Shown here one piece after another: positions 6,840-16,042 of a DNA stretch of 19,920 bases (position 1 is its first letter; each line of letters begins with the position of its first letter). Both the position numbers and the translations under genes were made by a program. The notes beneath the pieces were generated by a model. The model was given only the letters and a program-made list of their open reading frames with translations, did no database searches and was not told the DNA's origin. This DNA is from an uncultured Collinsella sp. (GTDB taxonomy: Bacteria > Actinomycetota > Coriobacteriia > Coriobacteriales > Coriobacteriaceae), in the NCBI GenBank assembly GCA_902494375.1, contig CABUTL010000007.1, positions 1 to 19,920 on the forward strand, read 5' to 3'.

Positions 6840-7910
6840 TCAGCGCCCATACCACTGGCGTCTCCACTCCTCAGCCAATTTCGCCTGCCGAGGAATACCC
6901 GCCAGCCTCATTTTCTCGACCAGCTTCCCCGGGTCTTTGAGTTCGTAAAACGTAAACCGAAGCACCTTATGCCCGAGCATTGTCAGATGGGACTCCCGTT
7001 GACGTTCTGTCACGAATGGGTCGACCGACTCCCGGCCCTCGCCGTTCTGCAAGGTGTACTTCCCCTTTCCGTCGAGCTCGCCGATGACACACGTCCCGTC
7101 CTCGAGCCGCCAAAAATAGTCGACGCGAAACACTTGACTCGGATCGAGCGGGTCGCGAAACTCCACCTGCAGCTCCGGAACCGGAAAGCCGTACGCAATA
7201 AAGAACGCTCGAAACCGAGACTCGCCGCCGTTTTCGGACAGCCCGTCCGCATACGACGCAATCACCTGTGCCCTGCAATACCCTCGCCTGCCCTCGCGAT
7301 CGGCGCGGAGGCGCTCGCACAGGTCATCGCGCGATACGCCCTTTGCTCGCAACGCAGAATCGGCAATCGCCAGGCCATACGAAAACGGCGCGCGCAGCAG
7401 GCAATCCTCTACCGTGCGCCAAAACGGCGTCACCCGCACGCCGTCGACTTGTTCAAGCGCACCCGCCGCCTGCGGACGCGACAGTCGGCATCCTGCACTC
7501 AGCGGCACCGAGCAACCTGTCTTAACAAGAAATCGCGGCCCGAGCAGATCATTCGGCACCTCCAGACCCCACAAAAGGGCCGCGTCATAACCCCAAAACG
7601 CCCAATCTGGATGAAACTCCGCAAGCCCTTTGACGGTACGCAGCGCTCGCTCCGCCGGCGTCAGTACACCCCAATCATGTTGAAAGCAAAACAAATACGG
7701 CTCGGGCTCCGCAATACCATCGGTTCCCACATGGCGCCGCAGCCACATGAGCTCGGCATTGTCGTGCGTCACAAGCAGCACGCCTTGTTCAGCCGCCTCC
7801 GTGAGCCTGGCAAGCATCCTATTCCGCGCCAAAGTGTTACGTGTTGCATGCCTGTGTTTGAAAACGGTATTAGACACTTCCATCACCACCACATCGGACA
7901 AATGAGCCAT
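6840..7910 (-). CDS. AbiEi-like protein with C-terminal PD-(D/E)XK nuclease domain
   Basis: This 356-residue protein has two parts. The N-terminal ~200 residues resemble AbiEi/antitoxin proteins of Actinobacteria: WGYDAALLWGLEVP (about 107-119) matches the 'sHesAAallGl' helix, and VRVTPFWRTVEDCLLRA (about 158-174) the 'VTs.aRTlvDlar' motif, followed by ALRAKGVSRDDL. The C-terminal part is DUF559/Vsr-like: Glu230-Ser-Arg, Asp264 in FRVDYFW, and E279-L-D-G-K282 in GELDGKGKY, the probable metal-binding D...ExDGK site. Role is unproven; relatives are annotated as AbiEi-family or endonuclease-domain proteins, sometimes tied to defence. ATG 7910 is used; no strong ribosome-binding site is seen, and TTG 7934 would add eight residues. 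The gene is bracketed by 57-bp palindrome arrays on both sides. Confidence 0.8.
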   Translation of the reverse strand: MAHLSDVVVMEVSNTVFKHRHATRNTLARNRMLARLTEAAEQGVLLVTHDNAELMWLRRHVGTDGIAEPEPYLFCFQHDWGVLTPAERALRTVKGLAEFHPDWAFWGYDAALLWGLEVPNDLLGPRFLVKTGCSVPLSAGCRLSRPQAAGALEQVDGVRVTPFWRTVEDCLLRAPFSYGLAIADSALRAKGVSRDDLCERLRADREGRRGYCRAQVIASYADGLSENGGESRFRAFFIAYGFPVPELQVEFRDPLDPSQVFRVDYFWRLEDGTCVIGELDGKGKYTLQNGEGRESVDPFVTERQRESHLTMLGHKVLRFTFYELKDPGKLVEKMRLAGIPRQAKLAEEWRRQWYGR

Positions 7911-7936
7911 CGCCGCTGTTGACGCCGCCGACAAAC

Positions 7937-8234
7937 GTCTTGATCTGTAACAGGAAGACCGATTTTTGGCCTGCAGATGTTACAGATCAAGATCTTTCGG
8001 TACCGCGTCCAACCTTTGTCTCAATCTGTAACAGGTAGGTCGAATTTTGGCCTGTAGCTGTTACAGATTTAGACATTCCCCCAACCAGGTGCCAAACGTC
8101 TCGTTCTGTAACAGTTAGACGTTCTCCAGGCCCCTAAACGTTACAGATTTAGACAAACCAGCGGCGCCCAAGCATTCGTCTCGTTCTGTAACAGGTAGAC
8201 CGGTTTTTCGCCCCTAAACGTTACAGATCGAGAC
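7937..8234. repeat. 57-bp palindrome array, cluster 3 (four units)
   Basis: Units at 7937-7993, 8018-8074, 8098-8154 and 8178-8234, start-to-start 81, 80 and 80 bp, linkers 23-24 bp. All four loops read in the plus orientation, with AGACC or a close variant just after the left arm in three of them and a T-run in the middle (for example GGTAGACCGGTTTTTC in the last). Two left arms have GTTCTGTAACAG in place of GATCTGTAACAG. The array fills the gap between the nuclease gene start and the 3' end of the next minus-strand gene, so it lies in the 5' region of the nuclease gene. Confidence 0.93.
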
Positions 8235-8274
8235 ACAAAGGCAGAAGGCAAGGCAGGCGACAACTGCCCATCCC

Positions 8275-8982
8275 CTACTCCCATTCCTGCTCGTAAATAC
8301 TGAGCGACTTCACGTACCGCCCCTGGGCGCCCATGATGTCGCGGACCAGGCGCAAAAAGAAGCTGATGCACGAGGTGTCGAAACCGTCCTCCAGGTCCTC
8401 GGGATGCACCGCGCCCGGCCCGTCGACCGCCGTGTCGCTCAGGCGCGCGATGTCATACAGATAGAGCCGCCCCGCCGTCAGCCAGACATCGTCGACGCAC
8501 GCGAGTCGCACCGCAATTGCGCCATCGTTCCAGTGCTCCTTTTGCACGATATGTGGGTCGTAAACGTCAAAGCGACGGTCGGTGCGCGTGTCCTTCAGCA
8601 CGACCATGCCAGTCGCGGGATCCTTGTCCAAAATGCCAAAGCGCGAGAAATACTGCGTGTCACGCATCTGCTTAAGTCGCCCGAGCGAAGCAGGAGAAAT
8701 TGACGCTGGCGGCTCGTCCACATACAGCTCCAACAGCGTCTTGCCGTGGTAATAGGGGCGCTCAAACAGCAGCCAATCGGTAAACGCCATGTTGTAGGCC
8801 ATGATTTCGTTTTGAGAAGGTTCCTCGCAATAGCTGAGCCACGGATCGACGATAATCTCGAACTGCTCGCGCGCCGGCTCCAGGAATTGAAACTTCCGCA
8901 GCATCCAAAAGTGAGCCATGTCGGCAATATCGCTGCCGACGGCTCCAGCCAGCTCTGCTCGATCAAAAACTTGGTCAGTCAT
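8275..8982 (-). CDS. Conserved-looking hypothetical protein
   Basis: I do not recognise this 235-residue protein. It has no signal peptide, no membrane segment and no cysteine pairs. The N-terminal third is helical and aromatic (MAHFWMLRKFQFLEP, NMAFTDWLLFERP), followed by a region that looks beta-rich: GKTLLELYV, FSRFGILDKD, then GMVVLKDTRTDRRFDVYDP and AIAVRLACVDDVWLTAGRLY. That pattern resembles a small beta-barrel that binds nucleic acid or a ligand, but this is only impression. Codon use is like its neighbours. The start at 8982 is well supported by GAGGAGG about 6 bp upstream. It is transcribed alone, with a 57-bp palindrome array just past its stop codon and a 353-bp gene-free region upstream. 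Confidence 0.7.
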   Translation of the reverse strand: MTDQVFDRAELAGAVGSDIADMAHFWMLRKFQFLEPAREQFEIIVDPWLSYCEEPSQNEIMAYNMAFTDWLLFERPYYHGKTLLELYVDEPPASISPASLGRLKQMRDTQYFSRFGILDKDPATGMVVLKDTRTDRRFDVYDPHIVQKEHWNDGAIAVRLACVDDVWLTAGRLYLYDIARLSDTAVDGPGAVHPEDLEDGFDTSCISFFLRLVRDIMGAQGRYVKSLSIYEQEWE

Positions 8983-9335
8983 GGCATCCTCCTCAAACTG
9001 ATGGACCTCAATTTGAGCTTACGAGGAGGGCGAGCAACCGAGGCAAGCGCGGGCAAAATAGGCCTTCGACTGCAAACCAGATGCTGACCAAACACTTGAC
9101 GGGGCACTTGACCGAATGAGCGGACCGCAAAGAAACCGCAGGTAGACATAGACAGCCAGCCCACTCTTTTGAGCCAGATGCCCGCGGCCACCACAGAAAC
9201 AACAGGTGACCACAGCCCAAGAAGTCGACAAATGAACACCCGTACGTCGACAAACGAGCAAATCGCTCGCAAAGAGTGTCCCCAACGACTAGACAAAAAA
9301 TGACTAGTCATTGGGGACGTTCTTAAATGACTACT
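8983..9335. other. 353-bp gene-free region
   Basis: No convincing gene is seen. Short open frames on the minus strand lack ribosome-binding sites and have Cys/Trp/Arg-rich composition unlike the neighbours. The stretch contains GTCGACAAA twice (near 9215 and 9247) around GAACACCCGTAC, and the palindrome at 9278-9318. The minus-strand promoter of the 8982 gene should be here but no clear hexamer pair was found. A leader RNA for the 8982 gene is possible. Confidence 0.4.
9278..9318. repeat. Palindrome with GTCCCCAA-type ends
   Basis: Arms GTCCCCAACGACTAG (9278-9292) and CTAGTCATTGGGGAC (9304-9318) pair with one mismatch around an A-rich 11-bp loop. It lies 17 bp beyond the gltD stop codon, and on the minus strand the loop reads as a T-run, so it may help end the glt transcript, although no T-tract follows the stem. 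The GTCCCCAA ends are shared with the element at 4447-4547. Confidence 0.75.
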
Positions 9336-10817
<1,482 letters not shown>

Positions 10818-10822
10818 GGCAC

Positions 10823-13800
10823 TTACGCCTCCTTCTTGGTCGAAGCAACAGAGCTGGCAGCCACAGACGCAGCGTCAGCAGCACCGCCCGCCACATCAAA
10901 GCGATCGACATCCGCGGCGCTCGCGCGACCGGTCACAATGTCAAACGCCAGCTCCTCGGCCTGCGCATGCGTCTTGCCGACGGCCTCGGCGGCGGCGACA
11001 ATCGCCAGTACACGCTCGTACTCGGTCGGAATGACCTTCACAAAGTGCTTGCTCATCGTCTCAAAGCTGTAGAGCAGCTTAATGCCGCGCGGACTCTGCG
11101 TCGCATCCACGTGCTCCTGGATGAGCTCGCGAATCTGCGCCAACTCGCCGGCCGTCGGGGCCTTGAGCTCAACGCTCTCGTGGTTCACGCGGGCATCGAG
11201 CGTGCCGTACTGGTCAAAGACATAGGCCACGCCGCCCGTCATACCGGCGGCGAAGTTCTGCCCGACCTCGCCCAAGATGAGCGCCAGACCGCCCGTCATG
11301 TACTCGCAGCCATGGTTGCCGCAGCCCTCGACCACCACCGTGGCACCGGAGTTGCGTACGCCAAAGCGCTGACCGGCCAGGCCGTTAATGAAGCCGCGGC
11401 CGCTCGTGGCGCCAAAGAACGCAACGTTGCCCACGATGATGTTCTCGTCGAACTTGTAGGTCGCATGCGGGCTGGGGCGCACCGATACCTCGCCGCCCGA
11501 AAGGCCCTTGCCAAAGTAGTCGTTGGCGTCGCCGCACACGTTGAGCGTAATGCCGCGCGGCAGGAAGGCGCCAAAGCTCTGACCAGCCGAACCATCGCAA
11601 TCGATGGTGATGGAGCCGGCGGGCAGGCCCTCGGGATGCGCCTTGGTCACCGCGTTGCCCAAGATGGTACCCACGCAGCGGTTGACGTTGGCGATATCGG
11701 CGCGGAAGCGAATCGGACGCAGGTGCGCACGGGCATCGGCCGTATAGGGCACAAACAACGTGGAGTCGAGCGTCTTGTCGAGCTCGCTGTCCGCAGCCAT
11801 CTGGGGCAGGAAGTGACGGCCGTCGGCACCCGGGATGTGGGCACCAAACTCACAGGTCGCACTCGCCAGCACGGGCGACAGATCCAGCAGGTTAGCCTTG
11901 CGGTTGCCCGGGACCTCGATCTGGCGCAGGCACTCGGGATGGCCGACCATCTCGTCGACCGTGCGGAAGCCCAGGCTCGCCATGACCTCGCGCAGCTGCT
12001 CGGCAACAAAGAGCATAAAGTGCTCGACGTGCTCTGGCTTGCCGCGGAAGCCGCGACGCAGGCGGCAGTTTTGCGTAGCGATGCCGGCCGGGCAGGTATC
12101 CTGCTGGCAGTCGCGCTGCATGAGGCAGCCGCAGGCGATGAGCGGCATGGTGGCAAAGCCGAACTCCTCGGCGCCCAGAAGGGCGGCGATGGCGACGTCT
12201 CGGCCGCTCATGAGCTTGCCGTCCGTCTCCACCACGACGCGGGAGCGCAGGCCGTTTTGCAGCAGCGTCTGCTGGGCCTCGGCAAGACCGAGCTCCAGCG
12301 GCAGACCGGCGTGCCAAATGGAATCGCGAGCAGCGGCACCCGAGCCGCCGTTGTGGCCGCTGATCAAAATCTTGTCGGCAGCGCCCTTGGCAACACCAGT
12401 GGCGATGGTGCCGACGCCGGCCTCGCTGACCAGCTTGACCGACACGCGCGCGCCGGGGTTGGCGTTCTTAAGGTCAAAGATCAGCTCTGCCAGGTCCTCG
12501 ATGGAGTAGATGTCGTGGTGCGGCGGAGGCGAGATCAGGCCGATGCCGGGCGTGGACTGACGGACCTCGGCAATCCAGGGGTAGACCTTCTTGCCGGGCA
12601 GGTGACCGCCCTCGCCAGGCTTGGCGCCCTGGGCCATCTTGATCTGGATCTCGAAGGCGCTGCACAGGTAACGGCTCGTCACGCCAAAGCGCGCGCTTGC
12701 CACCTGCTTGATCGCGGAGTTCTTGGAGTCGCCGTTGGCCAGCGGGGTCTCGCGACGCGGATCCTCACCGCCCTCGCCGGAGTTGGAACGGCCGTGCAGG
12801 CGGTTCATGGCGATGGCCATGCACTCGTGTGCCTCTTTGCTGATGGAGCCGTACGACATGGCGCCGGTGTTAAAGCGGCGGACGATGTTGAGCGCGGGCT
12901 CCACCTCGTCGAGCGAAACCGGCGTGCGACCGTTGGCATAAAAGTCCAGCAGGTCACGCAGGCGCACGGCACGGCCGGTGCGGTGCAGGCGGGCGCTGTA
13001 CTCCTTAAAGGTGTCGTAGCTGTCCTCGCGGCAGGCGGTCTGCAGCAGGTAGACGGTCTGCGGGTCGATAAGGTGATCCTCGCCGCCGAGCGGGCGCCAC
13101 TTGGTCAGACCCAGCGTGGGCAGCTGATCGGGAGCCGGGCTCTTAAGGATAGCGAGCGCGGCGTCGTAGCGCTCATTCTGCTCGCGCTCGACGTCCTCGA
13201 CACCCATACCGCCCACACGGCTCACCGTGCCGGCGAAGTACGCGTTGACGAACTCCGGCGTAAAGCCCACGGCCTCGAAGATCTGCGCCGAATGGTAGCT
13301 CTGCACCGTGGAGATACCCATCTTGGACATGATGGAAACGATGCCGGCGGTCGCAGCCTTGTTGTAGTTGGCGATGCCCTGCTCGGCTGTCACGTCCAGA
13401 TCGCCGTGCGCCGCCAAGTCGCGAATGCACGCATGCGCGTTGTACGGATAGATGCCGCTCGCGGAGTAGCCCACCAGTGCCGCAAAGTCGTGTGGAGACA
13501 CGGCGTCGCCGCACTCCACCACGATGTCGGCAAAGGTGCGCACGCCAGCGCGGATCAAGTGATTGTGAACGCAGCCCACGGCGAGCAGCGACGGTACGGG
13601 CACCTCGCCTGCGGCAGCGCGGTCGCTCAATACCACGATGTTCACGCCGTCGCGGACCGCAGCCTCAACGTCCTCTGCAAGCTGCTTGAGCGCAGCCTGC
13701 AGCGCGCCCTCACCCGCATCGCGGCGGTACACGGCACGGAACCGGCGGGTCTTAAAGCCAACACGGTCAATCGCGCAAATGCGGTCGAACTCCTCCTCGC

Positions 13801-15520
13801 TCAGCAGCGGGCGCTCCAGACGCACCAGCTGGCAGGCCGTACGAGAGTCCTCGAGCAGGTTGCCGTGGTTGCCCAGGTAGAGCGTGGTCGAGGTGACCAT
13901 ATGCTCGCGAAGGGCGTCGATGGGCGGGTTCGTGACCTGGGCGAACAGCTGATAGAAGTAGTCAAAGAACGAGCGCGTCTTCTTGGACAGGCAGGCCAGC
14001 GGCGCATCGATACCCATCGAGGCGAGCGGCGCCTTGCCCTGCTGGGCCATGGGACGCACGACTTCGTCAACATCATCCCAGTGATACCCGAGCTTGGCCA
14101 TGCGCACGGCGGCGGGCACCTCGGTATCCTCGGCGGGCGTGGGCGCGACGGGCTTGTCGAGCGCGTCGACGGTCAGCGTCTCCTCGGCGATCCAGTCGCG
14201 ATAGGGCTTTTCCTTGGCGTAACGAGCGCGCAGCTCGTCGTTGTAGATCACGCGGCCGCGGGCAAAGTCGACCTCGAGCATCTGGCCCGGCCCCAGACAG
14301 CCGCTCGTCAGGATGTTCTCGGGGCTCACCTCGATGGTGCCCACCTCACTCGCCAACATAAAGCGGCCGTCGCGCGTCACGTAATAGCGAGCCGGGCGCA
14401 GGCCGTTACGGTCGAGGGCGGCACCCAGGGTACGGCCGTCGGTAAAGGCGATAGCGGCAGGACCGTCCCACGGCTCCATGAGCATGGACTGGTAAGCGTC
14501 GTAGGCGCGGCACTCCTCACTCAGGCTGTCGTTGTGGTCCCACGGCTCGGGCAGCAACATGGACGCGGCACGCGTGAGCGGGCGACCGTTCATGACCAGG
14601 AACTCAAGCACATTGTCCAGAATCGCGGAGTCGGAGCCCTCGCGGTTGATGATGGGCATCACGCGCTCAAGATCGTGCTGCAGCACGGGGCTGTACAGGT
14701 TGGGTTCGCGGGCGCGGATCCAGTTGACGTTGCCCTTGAGGGTGTTGATCTCGCCGTTGTGGATGATAAAGCGGTTGGGGTGCGCGCGTTCCCAGCTGGG
14801 CGTGGTGTTGGTGGAGTAGCGCGAGTGGACGAGCGCCACGGCCGTCTTGACGGCGGCGTCGTTGAGATCGATGAAGAAGCGGCGCATCTGCGTGGCGACC
14901 AGCATGCCCTTGTACACGATGGTGCGCGAGCTCATGGAGCATACATAGAAGATTTTGTCGCGCAGGGCAAACTCAGCGTCGGCCTTCTTCTCGATAGTGC
15001 GGCGGCACACGTACAGGCGGCGCTCGAAGGCATCGCCGGCGGGCGTGTCGTCCGGACGGCCCAGGAAGGCCTGCAGGATAGTGGGCATACAGGCGTGGGC
15101 CGTCTCGCCCAGGTCGTGCGGGTCAACCGGCACCTCGCGCCAAAAGAGCAGCGGCACGCCGGCCTCGGCGCAGCCCTCCTCAAACACGCGGCGGGCATCC
15201 TCTACGCCCTTCTCGTCCTGCGGGAAGAACAGCATGGCCACGCCATAGTCGCCCTCTGCCGGCAGAATCTGGCCACACTTTTGAGCCTCTTTACGGAAAA
15301 AGTGATGCGGAACCTGGAACAGGATGCCGGCGCCGTCGCCGGTGTTCTTCTCGAGTCCCGTGCCGCCGCGGTGCTCCAAGTTGACCAGAATGGACAGTGC
15401 GTCGTCCAGGATCTGGTGATGGCGCTCGCCGTTGATATCGGCAAGCGCGCCGATGCCGCATGCATCGTGGTCGAATTCGGGGCGATAAAGGCCCTGCTGC
15501 TGAGCGGAATCTGCCTGCAT
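10823..15520 (-). CDS. gltB: Glutamate synthase large subunit GltB
   Basis: This 1565-residue enzyme makes two glutamates from glutamine and 2-oxoglutarate, using electrons supplied by GltD. Domains in order: class II glutamine amidotransferase with the nucleophile at Cys21 (DHDACGIG), implying removal of a 20-residue propeptide; a central linking domain (about 470-780); the FMN-binding synthase barrel (about 840-1215) with SGEGGEDPRR and PGEGGHLPGKKV; the 3Fe-4S cysteines 1132, 1138 and 1143 (CGCLMQRDCQQDTC, C-x5-C-x4-C); and the C-terminal GXGXG beta-helix (about 1270-1490) with FGVRNSGATVVVEGCGNHG. Length is typical. Start 15520 follows AGGGGAGGATCGCG. No nitrogen-regulator site was recognised upstream. 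An open frame of about 1,530 codons on the opposite strand is a compositional shadow. Confidence 0.98.
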   Translation of the reverse strand: MQADSAQQQGLYRPEFDHDACGIGALADINGERHHQILDDALSILVNLEHRGGTGLEKNTGDGAGILFQVPHHFFRKEAQKCGQILPAEGDYGVAMLFFPQDEKGVEDARRVFEEGCAEAGVPLLFWREVPVDPHDLGETAHACMPTILQAFLGRPDDTPAGDAFERRLYVCRRTIEKKADAEFALRDKIFYVCSMSSRTIVYKGMLVATQMRRFFIDLNDAAVKTAVALVHSRYSTNTTPSWERAHPNRFIIHNGEINTLKGNVNWIRAREPNLYSPVLQHDLERVMPIINREGSDSAILDNVLEFLVMNGRPLTRAASMLLPEPWDHNDSLSEECRAYDAYQSMLMEPWDGPAAIAFTDGRTLGAALDRNGLRPARYYVTRDGRFMLASEVGTIEVSPENILTSGCLGPGQMLEVDFARGRVIYNDELRARYAKEKPYRDWIAEETLTVDALDKPVAPTPAEDTEVPAAVRMAKLGYHWDDVDEVVRPMAQQGKAPLASMGIDAPLACLSKKTRSFFDYFYQLFAQVTNPPIDALREHMVTSTTLYLGNHGNLLEDSRTACQLVRLERPLLSEEEFDRICAIDRVGFKTRRFRAVYRRDAGEGALQAALKQLAEDVEAAVRDGVNIVVLSDRAAAGEVPVPSLLAVGCVHNHLIRAGVRTFADIVVECGDAVSPHDFAALVGYSASGIYPYNAHACIRDLAAHGDLDVTAEQGIANYNKAATAGIVSIMSKMGISTVQSYHSAQIFEAVGFTPEFVNAYFAGTVSRVGGMGVEDVEREQNERYDAALAILKSPAPDQLPTLGLTKWRPLGGEDHLIDPQTVYLLQTACREDSYDTFKEYSARLHRTGRAVRLRDLLDFYANGRTPVSLDEVEPALNIVRRFNTGAMSYGSISKEAHECMAIAMNRLHGRSNSGEGGEDPRRETPLANGDSKNSAIKQVASARFGVTSRYLCSAFEIQIKMAQGAKPGEGGHLPGKKVYPWIAEVRQSTPGIGLISPPPHHDIYSIEDLAELIFDLKNANPGARVSVKLVSEAGVGTIATGVAKGAADKILISGHNGGSGAAARDSIWHAGLPLELGLAEAQQTLLQNGLRSRVVVETDGKLMSGRDVAIAALLGAEEFGFATMPLIACGCLMQRDCQQDTCPAGIATQNCRLRRGFRGKPEHVEHFMLFVAEQLREVMASLGFRTVDEMVGHPECLRQIEVPGNRKANLLDLSPVLASATCEFGAHIPGADGRHFLPQMAADSELDKTLDSTLFVPYTADARAHLRPIRFRADIANVNRCVGTILGNAVTKAHPEGLPAGSITIDCDGSAGQSFGAFLPRGITLNVCGDANDYFGKGLSGGEVSVRPSPHATYKFDENIIVGNVAFFGATSGRGFINGLAGQRFGVRNSGATVVVEGCGNHGCEYMTGGLALILGEVGQNFAAGMTGGVAYVFDQYGTLDARVNHESVELKAPTAGELAQIRELIQEHVDATQSPRGIKLLYSFETMSKHFVKVIPTEYERVLAIVAAAEAVGKTHAQAEELAFDIVTGRASAADVDRFDVAGGAADAASVAASSVASTKKEA

Positions 15521-15703
15521 CGCGATCCTCCCCTAGATATTAGACAGTCAGTTGAATAGGCATACTAGGAGCACCGCCGGCCCGTTGTGTTTCCCACCCG
15601 TTTCGAAACAATCGCGTAACGCACGCCCTACGAGTGGACACCGCCGACCTCGAGGGCGACAACATAGGCCCCAAGTTCGGCCTGTAAGCTCACCGCTTCA
15701 AAC
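15521..15703. other. gltB upstream region
   Basis: This part of the 522-bp gap between gltB and mntH should contain the gltB promoter on the minus strand. TAATAT lies at about 15536-15541 on that strand but has no acceptable -35, so no promoter is called. The remainder up to 15703 holds a short codon-like segment at 15634-15687, listed separately. Confidence 0.35.
15634..15687 (+). pseudogene. Possible 3' remnant of a lost gene
   Basis: The + strand reads VDTADLEGDNIGPKFGL followed by TAA, with G/C-ending codons matching the real genes around it. It directly precedes the palindrome array and has no start or ribosome-binding site of its own; the frame stays open backward for at least 15 codons with less gene-like composition. 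It could be the tail of a gene deleted between gltB and mntH. A chance codon-like stretch is an equal possibility. Confidence 0.25.
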
Positions 15704-15920
15704 ATCTCAATCTGTAACAGTAAGACCCAATTTCGACGACTAACTGTTACAGATCAAGATGTTTTCGAGAGACGGTTCCGAATGTCTCAATCTGTAACAC
15801 GAAGGGTCAGTTTTGGCGGTCAGCTGTTACAGATCGAGATTTTCCATAGGACCATTTCTTCCTGTCTTGATCTGTAACACCTAGACCCAATTTCCATCCC
15901 CAGTTGTTACAGATCAAGAC
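15704..15920. repeat. 57-bp palindrome array, cluster 4 (three units)
   Basis: Units at 15704-15760, 15784-15840 and 15864-15920, each 80 bp after the last, linkers 23 bp. Left arms are ATCTCAATCTGTAACAG, GTCTCAATCTGTAACAC and GTCTTGATCTGTAACAC. Units 1 and 3 carry the plus-orientation loop start TAAGACCCAATTT or CTAGACCCAATTT, and the middle unit a diverged version. The array lies between the divergent gltB and mntH genes, ending 58 bp before the proposed mntH -35. Confidence 0.93.
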
Positions 15921-15963
15921 ATTTCGGCAACCCCCTTTCCCCACCCCATTCAAATACAACTAT

Positions 15964-16006
15964 TTTGTTAGTCATAGTTAACTTTTGAGCCTAAAACGGG
16001 TATCCT
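15964..16006 (+). promoter_or_regulatory. mntH promoter region with possible metalloregulator site
   Basis: TTAACT at 15978-15983 and TATCCT at 16001-16006, 17 bp apart, form a moderate sigma-70-type promoter placing the start near 16013. The -35 is overlapped by an A+T-rich imperfect dyad, TTTTGTTAGTCATAGTTAAC, of the size bound by DtxR/MntR-family repressors. The manganese-transport function downstream makes MntR-like control attractive, but the dyad matches no consensus closely. Confidence 0.4.
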
Positions 16007-16042
16007 TTGCGGCGTCAAACAAACGGCACGCAGGAGCGCACC

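Noticed and set aside
8979..9311. 110-residue open frame on the minus strand in the 8983-9335 gap
   Set aside because: No ribosome-binding site, Cys/Trp/Arg-rich composition, and two other overlapping frames are equally open; its end overlaps the start of the well-supported 8275-8982 gene.
9278..9318. Palindrome after gltD as a clear intrinsic terminator
   Set aside because: The stem is good but no T-tract follows it on the minus strand; it is kept as a repeat with only a possible terminator role.
10967..15559. A 1,530-codon open frame on the + strand opposite gltB, and long antisense frames opposite copA and gltD
   Set aside because: The opposing frames encode complete, motif-rich enzymes. 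The antisense products are Arg/His/Ala-rich low-complexity sequences, as expected from codon bias in G+C-rich genes.
15552..15743. 63-residue + strand frame in the gltB-mntH gap
   Set aside because: It has no ribosome-binding site and runs into a palindrome unit; the more gene-like signal in that stretch is in another frame.
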